A stretch of DNA of 64,000 nt. It comes from Ahaetulla prasina (taxonomy: Eukaryota; Chordata; Lepidosauria; Squamata; Colubridae). Made by a program: the position numbers and the translations under genes. The stretch is taken from the NCBI RefSeq assembly GCF_028640845.1, contig NC_080543.1, positions 93,485,825-93,549,824 of the forward strand. The letters run 5' to 3'. The notes under the pieces are model-generated. The model was not told the origin of the DNA. It worked only from the letters and a program-made list of their open reading frames with translations, and made no database searches. This document shows positions 11,541 to 23,203 of the stretch, piece after piece. Numbering within the stretch: the stretch's first letter is position 1; each line of letters begins with the position of its first letter.

Positions 11541-12180
11541 TAGTTGTTGTTGTTGTTGTTGTTTTGCAGACATTTCATTATCCAAACTAGATAACATCAG
11601 CAGTGTTAGCAGGGAATGGGGTTTGCTCTCATTTTATATTTTAGTGGCTTGCCCTGTCAGTGTTGGTGAGATTGGTCTTGATAGTCCTTTGGTTGGGCTA
11701 TTTACTGTTAGCTTGTTTGGCAGTCCCTTGATTAAGGTATTGTTTGCTTTTTGATTCTAAATCTAATGTTAATCTTAGTATTAATCTCTCCTCATCTGGA
11801 TGTTGATTGCTGGTAGGGAGGTGTTTTATTCCCTTTTTTGACTTATTGATTGCCTCTTTTGAATGATATGTAGATGTTGTTTATGTCTATGTGCCTGTTA
11901 ATGGATGATTTGTCAGATTGCCAGGCTTCTAAGAATTCTCAAACGTTTTTGCACTTGGCTTGGTCTAGAGTAGTCACAGTTTCTCAGTTCATAAATCATC
12001 TTCCTTCATTGGTTCTTGATATTTCAGTTGCTGTTTGATTGGTTTACTGATTTACATCTTGTACTATTTACCTGATTCATGACCTCCTGGCTTTGATTCC
12101 TCAGTCTCGATAGACTACTGGGTGATTTCTATTTCCTGTTAGCAAACTGTCCAATCAGTCTCAGATGGGAGGGACCTTCT
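11541..12180 (-). mobile_element. Probable Penelope-like retroelement fragment
   Basis: Read on the minus strand, broken frames give EFLEAWQSDKSSINRHIDIN (around 11960-11870), the typical Penelope-like C-terminal pattern. It continues toward a 3' end with ACTGCTGATGTTATCTAG near 11600 and a tail of CAA units (plus-strand TTG repeat 11545-11562). Several stops and frameshifts are present and no catalytic domain is seen. Right boundary approximate. Confidence 0.55.
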
Positions 12181-12854
12181 ATTTTCTAAGGCTGGAATTC
12201 TCTCTTTGATCTCAGAGAAGAAATGATATACACATGATTCCACTAATCCCAGGATACTTCCTCGATGCCATAAAACTGCAGTTTATGATGTTTCTTGCAT
12301 TTTTTCCGTTTGAGACTGAGTTGCTGTAAATTATACAAGGAAGAAATAGAAATGTACTGGAAAATAAAGATAATGATAATATGAATACTCTCATGGTTTT
12401 TAAGCTGATAAAATTCAGGGGCTTGTCCAGGCAATCATCAGGAGTCAACACTGACTTGAAAATACCACAATAAATAAATAAAAATTTAGAAGCACTGATG
12501 AAAAACGCCTCTAAATTTCTTCCTTTCCACTGGTGAAGACCAATATATATATATATATGTCAATGCCTTTTCTGGCCCTTAAGGAATGGGAAGAATGAAG
12601 TGTTTGTTTTCTCCTGTTATAGTGGCTTTGCAGTAAAAAAAAAACTTGTCAAATTCTCTTTTCAATTAATTTAATCATTGCTCACTGATTGCAAGCAGTC
12701 TTTGAACATACCTGCCTATGGATCCCTATTTGGATGATCAACTGTTGCACAGCATAACTATGTTTTGTGATGGTGCAAAAGCCAGAATATAGGATGGGTT
12801 TAGAATTAAATTAACATCATACATTTGGTATGTTACCAGTGAGTAAGAGCAATA

Positions 12855-13212
12855 CATGTAGTCCTCAACATATGACACATCTGGAAAAATATTTCTGCTG
12901 TTAAGCAAGGTAGTTGTTAAATGATTTGTACCCAATTTTGTGCTTTTTTTGCCATGGTTAAGTGAATCACGTGTTTAAGTGAATCTGGCTTCTCCCATTG
13001 ACTTTACTTGTTGGAAGCTGGCTGAGAAGATTGCAAATGGCGATCACATGATACCTGGATACTAAATATGTAATAAATACATGCTAGTTGTCAAGTGCCT
13101 GAATTTTAATCATGTGATCATGTGGCTGTTGTGATGGTCATAAATGCGAGGGCTGGTTGAAAGTCACTTTTTCAATGCTTCACTACAGTAATAGTTGTCA
13201 GTCAACTACCTA
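12855..13212 (+). mobile_element. Mariner-like MITE (CAGGTAGTCCTCxAC family), TA-flanked
   Basis: The left end CATGTAGTCCTCAACATATG and right end GTCAGTCAACTACCTA are degenerate inverted ends, flanked by TA on both sides. The interior has AAGTGAATC repeats and GATCACATGA motifs characteristic of a common squamate non-autonomous element. Related ends occur at 37084 and 45777. Confidence 0.7.
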
Positions 13213-13920
13213 TATTTAAGAAAGATCAGCTTTTCAGTAAGTATACTTTTTGCTAATCCATTTCTTCAAGGGCAAAAGCATGCAGAATTTATTTCCAAAT
13301 ATCAAAGCCAACCATATATACTCATCACATACTGTAAGTCTCAAAGTTTTTGATTCTATGAACAGCAATGTTTTCATGCTAAGTACATTCCATACAACGT
13401 TTCTAGATTATCAAAAAAGCCTCAACTAGCATGTTCCAGTCAGCCAAATGGACTAAATTCACAGGCATGTTTTTCTACCCAGTCCATGCTTATGAAGCAA
13501 TTTGTCATTTACAACTAAAAGAATTTTTAGCAACAAAGCACAATCATGGTTGAATAAACTCCGTTATAATATTAGTCCTCAAAGATTGCCAAGGTTCTGT
13601 TTTCATATTTTGAGAAATCACTGGTGCCTTCTAAGGTCTACAATTGCACTTAAGCTTGATAACAGAAAGCTTAGTGCCTGGAAACCCTTTTTGGCTTTTT
13701 ACTGAAAAAAGAGAAAGATGGACTTGTAATTTATGGGTTTAAACTATACAGTAGTTTATGGAAAGAAGGAAATTATGAAAAAAACTTAGAGAAGGGATAA
13801 AATATATTTATATTTGGCATTTACAACCTCTGCCAAAAATATTGGACACCTCTTTTTTATGATATTTTTTCTTTTCTGTTTTTATTTCTTTTCCTATTTT
13901 CTTTTATATATATATTCACT

Positions 13921-14277
13921 AAAAGGTAAAGGTTTCCCCTCACACATTTGTGCTAGTTGTTCCCGACTCTAGGGTGTGTGTGCTCATCTCCGTTTCAAGG
14001 CCGAAGAGCCAGCTCTGTCCGAAGACATCTCCTTTGTCATGTGACTGGCATGACTAAATGCCAAAGGTGCACAGAATGCTATTACCTTCCCACCAAAGGT
14101 GGTCCCTATTTTTCTACTTGCATTTTCTACGTGCTTTCAAACTGCTAGGTTGGCAGAAGCTGGGACAAGTAACGGGAGCTCACGCTGTTATGTGGCACTA
14201 GGGATTCAAACTGCTGAACTGCCACCCTTTCGATCAACACGCTCAGCATCTTAGCCACTGAGCCACCACATTCTCTT
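13921..14277 (-). mobile_element. Sauria-type tRNA-derived SINE, minus strand
   Basis: Read on the minus strand: tRNA-like head with A-box region GTGGCTAAGATGCTGAGCG, B-box region near GTTTGAATCCCTAG, a GGGACCACCTTTGG body and a 3' tail AACCTTTACCTTT. The tail type is shared with Bov-B LINEs, which mobilise these SINEs. Flanked by a TATATATTCACT duplication ending at 13920 and at 14289. Confidence 0.9.
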
Positions 14278-14289
14278 TATATATTCACT

Positions 14290-15117
14290 ATATTCACTAT
14301 ACTTTATTAAATTCTATGTTTCTTTTCTAATATTTCCATTCTTTTTATCATGTTAAAATATCTTCATACAAATTTATACTAGAAAATTAGGAAATGTTAA
14401 TCTAATAAAACACATTACTCTCATATTCGGAAGTATTTATTATTTTATTGCTGTAAAATATATAATTGCTCCCATTTTAAAAGTGATTGGTAGTACACCA
14501 GAACTTCATTTTTCAAGCTATACAGTTTTTACACTGTACATATTTATAGCAAACTCTTTTTTTTCTCAGCATCCCTCCTAACCATAAATAAGATGGTTTA
14601 CAAAGATTTAAGAAATCGTTTTTCAGTAGCAGTTTTTTTTGCATTTTTGCATCTGGAAAGGTAAATTGGATTAAGTAAACCACATTGTTTTGCCTCCATC
14701 AGTACATTTCAACAACTGTCAAAATTTTAGGCTTTAAAAATACAGAATTTTCCCAACAGCTAGACCAAAAAGTAGTTGTTTATAGCTTACAAAGCCACAA
14801 ATGTTACATTAAAAATGGCTGGAAGTATTAACATTATAAATGGGTTTTAAAGGAAGGTATTCATTGGATCAAGTGAGAGATGTACAATGTAGAAATATAG
14901 ATAAAAATCTTACAAGGTCTTGACCTATATAAAATTTCAGAGGAAAATTTGAAAACAATATTTCCTTTTCTTTATGTTTTAGAAAAACAAAGTATGAGAA
15001 ACAGAAACAATAATTGTGATTTATATATTGTTCCATTATATTATAGAATAAATTGTACAAGTGTACTTGCAAGTTCTTAAAAATCTGTAACCTTGAACCT
15101 TCCAGAGATTATAGATT
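14290..15117. other. Intron 2 sequence, AT-rich
   Basis: No repeat ends or coding similarity seen. Confidence 0.45.
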
Positions 15118-15302
15118 AAGGGGCATGCATAGCAGCACAAAAGTGCCTACTGTTCCTGTCCTATTGTTTCTTTTCATTATATCCAATTAATATAGTTATT
15201 TCATACTTATGCTCATATATATGCTTATATATTATATAGCTATTTCATTTCATGTTAATGCCTATATATACTGCTATGACAAAATAAAAATAAATAAATT
15301 AT
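15118..15302 (+). mobile_element. CR1/L3-like LINE 3' untranslated end
   Basis: GGGGCATGCATAGCAGCACA, AGTGCCTACTGTTCCTGTCC and a terminal AAAATAAATAAAT tail are the same 3' end found at 27580-27612 and, reversed, at 53405-53620 and 62351-62500. Only the 3' UTR is present. Confidence 0.75.
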
Positions 15303-16028
15303 TAATAGATATTATTAATAGATACAAAACCCAAATAACTTTTGCTTGATATCACAACATTTCAATATGGTGACTTCTATGGATATCCTTAATTTCCAGT
15401 GTATCTTATTTTATGAGAACCCAACAATCAACTTGTTGGTGCAGAACAAATAAGCATGAGAATGTTTTTATTTATAAGAAAATACCTTTCTAAGATGAAC
15501 ACTGATTCCATACTGATTGTCAGAGATAAAGTAGTAGCTCTTCTCTGCTGTAAACAAAATTATTCAAGATATTTGCAGGGCCATTGCTGGAATCATATTT
15601 ACATAAGAGGAAGACTTCTGAGTTGGTAATCCAAGAAGAGAAGATCGATTGGAAAATTTACCTCATTTTTAACATTTTTAAGCTTATAGATAGTGAAGTT
15701 AAAAATACCTTTCTCAAGTAGCTGGGGAAAATCAAACATGAAATAATTGCTTCCTTGATTACTTTGATCAGGAATTGAGAAAAAGTATTTTGATATATGG
15801 GCAGATGCTTCTTGGAAAAAAAGATTTGTAAGAAAAGCAGTGTTATTACTATAAGAAGAAGTGAAATGAAAAACTGAGATAATATTGCTTGCCAGTTCTA
15901 ACACAAATCCTTAAATCAAAGTATTTGCTTAATCTAATATTAAATCAGTTTGTCTACTGACATGTGAATTAGATATACTGCTTTGGAGAGATGATTACTC
16001 TAACAATTAACAATTATTTTTTTTAAAG

Positions 16029-16127
16029 GTATCGTTACAGTTTGCCAAAATTCTTCAGTACAAGATCAGAAGATAACTGTTTTACAGAAAGGACTCCTCT
16101 GTTGAAAGCTTTCGCTAAAGGCAATGG
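16029..16127 (+). CDS. OCA2: OCA2 exon 3: N-terminal cytosolic region with dileucine sorting signal
   Basis: The acceptor is a T-rich tract ending in aaag; the donor is GG|gtaaga. The exon begins with the third base of a codon and ends after two bases of a glycine codon. It encodes YRYSLPKFF, then STRSEDNCFTERTPLLKAF, which lines up with the vertebrate SRSKDSCFTENTPLL segment. ERTPLL fits the acidic dileucine consensus [DE]xxxL[LI], which in this family directs AP-1/AP-3 sorting to melanosomes, so the targeting signal appears intact. The first nine residues diverge from mammals. The exon shows no membrane segment and is rich in Ser, Lys and Arg, as expected for the cytosolic tail. Confidence 0.93.
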
Positions 16128-16779
16128 GTAAGAGTGTTTTTTAAAATATGTATCTTACTTGATATTGAGCCCAGAATATATTATTAATGGCTGAAGTCCT
16201 ATCTTCTTCGAAGGGGACTCATCCCTATGCTTCTACCGATATATCATAAATAAGCTTAACGTTAGAGAAATAAATGCGAAGTATACCACTTTAAGTTTGT
16301 GAAGGAAAGTGAGTTATAAATTACTAGTAGATACACAAATAACTATCAACAAAGGATTGCTGACATTCTCTTTCTTCTATAATAAGACAACTATAATAGA
16401 ACCCTACATCTTATCAAATAATGGGGAGTTACGTTCTGGTCATGGATCTACAAGGACATTGATCAACAGTAAAAGTATATAATCATTTTTGGAAATATAT
16501 TTATACTCTTCCTTCTATCTAGCTAAGATATATAAGTTTCCTTGGAGTTATCCTTGGAAAGCAACTTTTCTTCGTCCTAAAATCTAGGATATTCTGAGAT
16601 TACTTAGGAGGATTTCTGACCTAGAAATACTTTATTTAGCCATTTCCAAAAGGATGACATGGATGATTTCATGGGATACACTCCTGGTTGACTGATAACA
16701 ATCACTAGCTTTAAATGGTGTTTTCTGAAGACCAGATGGTTGAGTGAACCCAACCTAACTCTCAACTCTAGGAAATATT

Positions 16780-17000
16780 CAGGGGTGAAGTGCTCCCTGA
16801 TCGGACTGGATCGCGCGATCTGGTATCGATGGCTGAGCAAAGCTCGGCCCACCCGCCCGGGTGTCATTACTTCCTGGTTTTAATCAGGAAGTAATGTGTT
16901 TTTTACCTTCTGCGCATGCGCAGAAGGTCTGTGTGCTCATGTGACGCGTGCATGCATGCACTTCCGGACTGGTAAGGAAGGTAAGTAGATTTCACCCCTG
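16780..17000 (+). mobile_element. hAT miniature element (CAGGGGTGAAxT family) in intron 3
   Basis: Ends CAGGGGTGAAGTG and AGATTTCACCCCTG are inverted, with a perfect 8-bp TSD GAAATATT (16772-16779 and 17001-17008). The 221-bp body contains short palindromes (ACTTCCTG/CAGGAAGT and CCTTCTGCGCATGCGCAGAAGG) and is CpG-rich. Confidence 0.9.
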
Positions 17001-17034
17001 GAAATATTGTAGCATATTGATGTTCAGTTGATTT

Positions 17035-17145
17035 TGTTATTTTGATATTATTATTTTCTTTTTATGATGGCTTTTAATATGTTTGTACACTGCTCAGAAT
17101 CACTGTGAATTGGGTGGCCATCCAAGGTGAATAAATAAATGAAAT
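17035..17145 (+). mobile_element. L2-like LINE 3' tail fragment
   Basis: The pattern CTGCTCAGAATCACTGTGAA, TTGGGTGGCCAT and GAATAAATAAATGAAAT is the usual L2-like 3' terminus. It follows the hAT element by 35 bp. No coding part. Confidence 0.55.
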
Positions 17146-17478
17146 AACTGATTACTCAAGCTTAGTAATGAGGTAGTGAAAGAACATCTCCTTGAAACCT
17201 CAGAAATGTGGAATATTTTGATTGGAAGTGCTCTAATGCTGAGGTTTCTCCTATAATGGAAAAAGTCAGCATTGTTACTTATTGCAAAAGTATAAATGGC
17301 ACTTTAAATTGTATTCCTCACAGGTTTAAAGAAGTATCATGTTCACAAGCAGATATATTCTAAAAAGATTACATCTTTAATTTCTGCTGTTCTTCAGTAG
17401 CCCTAGCTCCCAATGGGACAAATTTGAGAAGATCAGACCATAAGTTATACTGATAGCTGTCTTCATGATGTTTTATAG

Positions 17479-17670
17479 GTTAAGATGTACAGATGTTCAC
17501 AATACAGATTTCATCACAGATGATGACTCTTGGGAAAACAGTTCTGCTGAATTTGAGCACAGGTCTCAGCCAGGAAGTGAAATGACCAGCTTGTCCAGAT
17601 CTGCTTCCTGCTCAGAAAAATGTGAAATATTGGACAATTTTCATGTCAAGTTCAATTTATCCAAGATGAG
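17479..17670 (+). CDS. OCA2: OCA2 exon 4: acidic, serine-rich cytosolic tail
   Basis: Acceptor ttttatag, donor AG|gtattt. The 192-bp exon joins exon 3 in phase and encodes 63 whole codons. The stretch FITDDDSWENSSAEFEHR matches vertebrate FITAEESWEDSSADWERR, and the end FNLSKMR matches LRLSKLR just before the first membrane span. The middle (SEMTSLSRSASCSEKCEILDN) keeps the serine-rich character of the family. It is hydrophilic with no membrane segment. The donor departs from consensus after GTA, and the track of sequence beyond it reads open for 12 more codons before a TAA/TAG, so the end was set by phase with exon 5. Confidence 0.95.
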
Positions 17671-18822
17671 GTATTTTTTTGAGATTTTTTTCTTTACAGC
17701 AAATCAGTAAAGTAACCCTCCTTTACTAGAACTTGCTATTGATTCAAACAGAACAGTCCAATGAGATAGATAATGACATCTAGTCAGATTTATAGCCATA
17801 TTATAATATTACAATACTGGACTATAACCTCCTTTACCTCCCTAAAGGTAATTTATGTGAAAGGATGCCCTTTTTATTTTAACAATGCTGTTAATGTTTT
17901 AGTAGGCTTTGGTTGCTGGAAGATTATTGTTTTTATTTCTGTTTAAGGGTTTTTAATTATGCTTTGACTTGTGTTCTCAGTTACATTAGTTTTATAGAGA
18001 AAGATCTGTGATAAAATAAACAAAGAAATAATCCTAGCTATAAATTTAGAAATAAGCCCTACATAGTTTAATAGTGTTTTTTCTCTCTCAACTCCGCTTA
18101 GGCCCTTATCTGCATTTGAAAGCATGATCTGATTTAAGGAATCTTTTTAATCTATGGAATCAGTAAAGTAAAAAACTCTTTGCATACTATCTAATTGGTG
18201 ACTAGTGGGAAAAAGAGATAGATCTAGTGATTTCTGCATCACATGGTCAACTAAAAATTCATACTGTGACAATTCTGTAACATGTACAAGTTTCAGTCAT
18301 GTAGATATGGGTTTATTCCCTCTAACCTACTACCTTGCTAAGAGGCACCATGTTTCTTGTTATGTTGGAAACTATTCAGAGGTAGTTCTTACTGACTTTT
18401 TAAAACTTGGAACAGAAAGATGTACCCTAATTATGTAGATGAAAGGAAAAGAAATAGATTCATATTTTATTTCCAACTAAGTCCCAATACATTTTAAAAT
18501 GCGCTTGCCCTTGAAAAGCATTGGAAATAAAGGAACTGTTCACTTTATTTGTTTTCTATAATCTACTGCAAAACATCACTACTAATATGTGTATTCCAGA
18601 TGATTTAGTGGATGCAGAATTCAAACAGATGTGGTTTTATTGTATGATTTTTTACATATATTCATGTGAGAAAGCATGTCTTATCAGTCAATTTTTGCTC
18701 TTATTTAGCAATCTACTTCTAGCAATCTAATTCATAAAAGCAGACACATAATTTCATTTCCCACAGATATTTTGTACCAAGTCTGCACTATCTTTCTTTG
18801 CACACCAGTTTCTAAAAAAATG

Positions 18823-19636
18823 TAGAGACTTTGGAAAGAGTGCAGAAAAGAGCAACAAAGATAATAGGGGACTGGAGGCTAAAATGTATGACGAATGATT
18901 TCAGGAATTGGGTATGTCTAGTGTAGTGTAGTGTAGACAAGGTGCTCAGTGGCTAAGACACTGAGCGTGTCAATCGAAAGGTTGGCAGTTCAGCGGTTTG
19001 AATCTCTAGTGCCACGTAACAAGGTGAGCTCCCATTACTTGTCCCAGTTTCTGCCAACCTAGCAGTTCGAAAGCATGTAAAAATGCAAGTAGAAAAATAG
19101 GGACCACCTTTGGTGGAAAGGTATCAACTTTCCGTGTGCCTTTGGCATTTAGCCATGCTGGCCACATGACCATGGAGACGTCTTCGGACAGTGCTGGCTC
19201 TTTGGCTTTGAAACAGAGATGAGCACTAGAGTTGGGAATGACTAGCACATATGTGCGAGGGGAACCCTTTACCTTTTTAGTGTAGTAAAAAGAAGGACTA
19301 GGGGTAACATAATAGCAGTGTTCCAATATGTGAAGGGCTGAAACAAAGAAGAGAGGGTCAACCTGTTTTCTAAAGCACCAGAAGGCAAGACAAGAAACAA
19401 TGGATGGAAACTAATCAAGAAAAAAAGCAACCTAGAATTAAGGAGAAACTTCCTAACAGTGAGGACAATTAACCAATGGAATAGCTTGCCTTCAGAGGTT
19501 GTGGGTGCTTCATCACTGGAGGCTTTTAAGAAAAGACTGGACCGCCAGCTGTCTGAAATGGTATAGGTGTTCTGCTTGAGCAGAGGGTTGGACAAGAAGA
19601 CCCCTAAGGTCCCTTCCAACTCTGTTATTTCCTATT
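18823..19636 (+). mobile_element. CR1 LINE 3' end, split by a Sauria SINE
   Basis: Broken frames give TLERVQKRATKIIGGLEAKM before the SINE, and NNGWKLIKKKSNLELRRNFL then TVRTINQWNSLPSEVVGASS after it: the amniote CR1 ORF2 C-terminus. It ends at the CR1 tail CCCTTCCAACTCTGTTATT. The SINE at 18937-19277 inserted later. 5'-truncated and dead. Confidence 0.9.
18937..19277 (+). mobile_element. Sauria-type tRNA-derived SINE inside a CR1 copy
   Basis: Head AGTGGCTAAGACACTGAGCG (A box), GGTTTGAATCTCTAG (B box), body GGGACCACCTTTGGTGGAAA, GACTAGCACATATGTGCGAG and tail AACCCTTTACCTTT. A TAGTGTAG duplication lies on both sides (right copy 19278-19285; left copy lies within a short GTGTA repeat ending 18936). 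Pol III promoter boxes look readable. Confidence 0.93.
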
Positions 19637-19951
19637 AGGTTTTAATAATTCAATCAGTCAATGATCATTTTATTTCTTAAAATAAATTACCCAATTAACC
19701 CCCCCACCCCAGATGCCCATATATGCATATACCATTTACCTTCCCAAAATATTAAAGACATAACAAAATATATAGTTTAATAAAAGATTTTATTTCAGCA
19801 AAAATATAGCAAATGGCAATATATATTTCTTGCAGATCGTTAGGTTAGTTTGGTTCATTGCCTAGTGCAGCCACGCATCTAGGTTAGGGATGTGGAAATC
19901 ACTAAATATCCAGTGACCTTATTTCTCATCCTAGCTCATAATCTATTAAAG

Positions 19952-20086
19952 CAGGGGTCTCCAACCTTGGCAACTTTAAGCCTGGAGGACTTTAACTCCC
20001 AGAATTCCCCAGCCAGCTTTGGTGGCTGGGGAATTCTGAGAGTTGAAGTCCTCCAGGCTTAAAGTTGTCAAGGTTAGAGACCCCTG
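19952..20086 (+). mobile_element. hAT miniature element (CAGGGGTCTCCAACC family), copy 2
   Basis: 135 bp, the same length as copy 1 at 1803; palindromic, with a perfect 8-bp TSD TATTAAAG (19944-19951 and 20087-20094). The arms differ from copy 1 by the CCTGGAGGACTT variant. Confidence 0.93.
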
Positions 20087-21115
20087 TATTAAAGTGTTCA
20101 TAGGCAGAAGGGCACAACTACAGTTGTGTAAACTTGGCACTGTTTTATGAAGAAAGTCTTAGTGAGGCATGGCAATCTGTTCAGAAATTCACATTTCACA
20201 TAGTAGATTCTTTGAAACAACCCATCCATATTTATACTCTGAGACAATAAAGGAATAAAAGAAGAATGTAATATTGTTGGTACTGATGTACTGACTAGTT
20301 GGAGCCAGAAAACATAGCAGCAAATATTCTCTGTTGTTAATTACTGTCACATACAACAGCTCAGCTGGCAGCAAGAAGATAGATATAAATTCCTAGAATC
20401 AGTATGAAATCATGCCTATTATTTTTCTTCTGCTCTCTTCCTTCCTTCCTGACCTTCCCTGTTCTATTTTAATTATGAATATAAGAATACATTAAAAGCT
20501 GCCCAGCTTTTCTTTGTTCTGTATCATTGCTGTGTAAGCACAGCCCAATATAATTGCCCTGGTTATGCAGAACAGTTGGCAGCTAGTCCTGCATTGTATC
20601 CCTGGCGCTGCAGCAGACACACACTCTTGATAAATCGTTCCCCAAAATACTTTCATGCAGCCCTGTTGAATAAACATGCTGGAGTTTCCAGACACTGAGG
20701 TGGCCTAAATCTGCATAGTTACAGTGAAATAGCTGTGCTATGTGTGATGCAGATCTGAAAAGGAAAAAAAAAACCTCATTTTTGGGGGCCAGTCATCAGC
20801 ATGATAGGCAAAAAATAACTGCAAACAAAGCAAGTCCCAAACGGCAAAGGTAAAACTTCAATACAACTAATTCTAAGGTAGATATTTGGATGGCAAATTT
20901 TTTATAAGACCAGTCTTCATTATAGCTACTTCAACTCATCAGAGCATTTATCTAATATGTTAAAGGATTACTATTCAGTTAGAAGAATACTCTTAGGTGT
21001 TATAGTTGATTAACAAGTTCGTATCTCCTGATTACTTAGTTGAGTTTATTATTTTAAGGATGTGCTTTTCTGGACATCTAAATGATTAATTCAATGTTTT
21101 CTGATATGATGTCTG

Positions 21116-21190
21116 ATATGATGTCTAGAAAAAGACTGTCCATAATAGCAACTATTGCTATTATGGATAGTCTTTTTCTAGACATCATAT
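21116..21190. repeat. Near-perfect 36-bp hairpin
   Basis: Arms 21116-21151 and 21155-21190 are inverted copies with a single mismatch and a 3-bp loop. Just upstream, the 12-mer GATATGATGTCT is repeated directly (21103-21126). No transposon ends or TSDs are evident. Confidence 0.9.
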
Positions 21191-21242
21191 TTTAAATTTA
21201 AAACTTAATTCAAAAGGTCAAAGTTTTTCTTTGGTTTATGAC

Positions 21243-21345
21243 AGTGATGGCTAACCTTTTCCGGACCAAGTGTCCAAAGTGCGTGTGCGCACGAATGAAT
21301 GGGTGCACGCACACCCGAACCCCCAAAATGCAAAGCGCATTCCTT
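21243..21345 (+). mobile_element. Truncated hAT MITE (CAGTGATGGCxAACC family)
   Basis: Begins CAGTGATGGCTAACCTTTTC followed by the AAGTGTCCAAAGTG and GTGCACGCACAC body, like 3623-4000. No right end seen. Confidence 0.65.
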
Positions 21346-22539
21346 TTTTCATAAAAACTATGCAGACAATGTTGTGTAGAGGCATTGTCAACTGCTAAAA
21401 CAAGACATGTCAGATATAATATATGTATTACATATAGAATAGCCAAATTTCATTTTGTTTCAATCTTTCTCATCATTAGTAAACAGGACAAAATGTAGAC
21501 TGCATTGTATAGTCTACTGCTATTACCATTACATATCCATGACATGGGCAGGAAAACATGAGTTATTTAGCTAATTAGCAGTTAGGTCAAGTATCTCTAA
21601 ATGTCTTGCTTGGCGTTTTAAAGGGCCTCTTCCATAATGAGATGGACAGAGCTTACCTATTTGCAAACACTTATCATTGTATGTTACGACCAATCATGCA
21701 ACAGAAAATAGTGATGCTGAAAGAAAAATAATTTGCGCAGAAAACTAATCCTGTTATAGAAGTGGATTCAAGTGAAAAGAACACAAAGACACTTTTAGAA
21801 TTAACAGTTTAGAGCTCCCAATGTCTGTGTCACAGAAGAAAAACTGATAAAAGCAGAGCCCAATAACCTGGCCCAAAATATTGTCAAGATAAATTAAATG
21901 TGTTCTGAGCTTCCAATGATGAATCACTTGTTCCACTACAAAAGCAAAACAAAGTACTTGTTTCTCATAAAACTGATATTCCCACCCACAAAGGCAAAAC
22001 ACTCATTCACATCATACATCTATCTCTCTCTTCCCCGCCAGAAACTCGAGCAAAACTCACATCGCACATAAATCCAGGCAAAATGTATATTGCACCAGAC
22101 AACTCTCCAAATTCAGGGAAAATAATAGCAAAAAGGCAGAAAAACTCAGAATCATGTCCTATCCCAAGAAAACTAATGCACCCATAAACTCCAGGCGAAA
22201 CACCCAATATTAACAATCACATATTCAGGAAAAAGAACTGCATATAATCTCCCTCCTTTCTGTGGTCAAAATCTTCAGTATACCAAAATAGAGCATCAAT
22301 TTAAAGCAACAAAATCATCATGGAAAACCAAAGCCAAATACCACTTTTACTTTATGGCCCACTGATTTTACTAGTACAAAAGGTTTCCTACTGAGGTTAT
22401 TTTTTACCCTGATAATTTAATTACATTTTTTTTCCCTGGCATTTTCCTAAAAATACAGTATCTGCTTCCCCCACACACCTCCTAATTAACCAAGTATTGA
22501 TGCATTAATTTCAACAGAAATTAGCCCACTGGCTTTTCA
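21346..22539. other. Intron 4 sequence without recognised repeats
   Basis: Nothing supported; chance frames only. Confidence 0.45.
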
Positions 22540-22540
22540 T

Positions 22541-22678
22541 CTGAACCTGATGTTATGGGCTGAGAAAGAGTGACTGGTCCAAAGTCACCCAGCTGTCTTT
22601 CTTGTCTAAAGTGGGATTAGAACTCACAGTCACCTGGTTTCTAGCCTAGTGCTTTAACTGCTGGACCAACTGTCATTT
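22541..22678 (-). mobile_element. MIR-like (CORE-type) SINE fragment
   Basis: AAAGTCACCCAGCTGTCTTT, GGGATTAGAACTCACAGTCA and TAGTGCTTTAACTGCTGGAC are the reverse complement of a MIR-type tRNA head and core. Old and 3'-truncated. Confidence 0.55.
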
Positions 22679-23145
22679 TCATTTTGTAATATTTAATGAA
22701 TTTGGTTCTTTGGAAAGGGAAATGATTTTGAGGTGTCACAGTGATCAGAGAAATGCAGCACATTCATTGGTACCTATCTCCTTGGGAACTCCATGCAAGA
22801 TATTGCAAAATGAGAACAAGAGGTATTTTTATTGACATCCATGTGTTTTGCACTGTAACTCAATTTTGTCTCCAGGAAGTTAGAAATGTGAAATTATTAT
22901 TTTTGGAAGGTTGAAGAGTTGCAACCAATTATGTTAGATAGTTCTGAGTTTAATTGACTGAATCAGTGCCTAGAACTTTCTTATACATTTATAGCATAAA
23001 ACAATTTAAAAACTCATAAGTAGAAATTCTGTAATCTTTGTCTAATCACTCACGTTTTCTCAGGTTCTCAAACACAGTCCTTGATGACTTCATGGCTTAT
23101 GTTATTTGCTGGCGTTCTCTGTGAATCTTTCCTCTTATTTTACAG

Positions 23146-23203
23146 ATGCTGCTTAAAACTCCTAAAGGTTTCGTGCCTTTTTATCTTTGTAGTTATATGC
23201 TCT
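23146..23203 (+). CDS. OCA2: OCA2 exon 5: start of first transmembrane span
   Basis: This 58-bp exon is too short for an ORF search and was found by phase and homology. Acceptor cctcttattttacag, donor TCT|gtgagt. One base completes an Arg codon with exon 4, then CCLKLLKVSCLFIFVVICS follows, aligned with vertebrate CVQWLKVMGLFAFVVLCS. The hydrophobic run SCLFIFVVICS is the first half of membrane span 1, preceded by lysines on the cytosolic side. It carries more cysteines than mammals. It ends in phase 0 as in human. Confidence 0.93.

Noticed and set aside
1..16028. OCA2 exon 2 with the start codon
   Set aside because: No segment with a plausible N-terminus and a donor in the required phase was found; it should lie upstream.
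17479..17709. Extending exon 4 to the open-frame end
   Set aside because: The exon 5 phase and vertebrate homology require the donor at 17671; the downstream peptide has no similarity.
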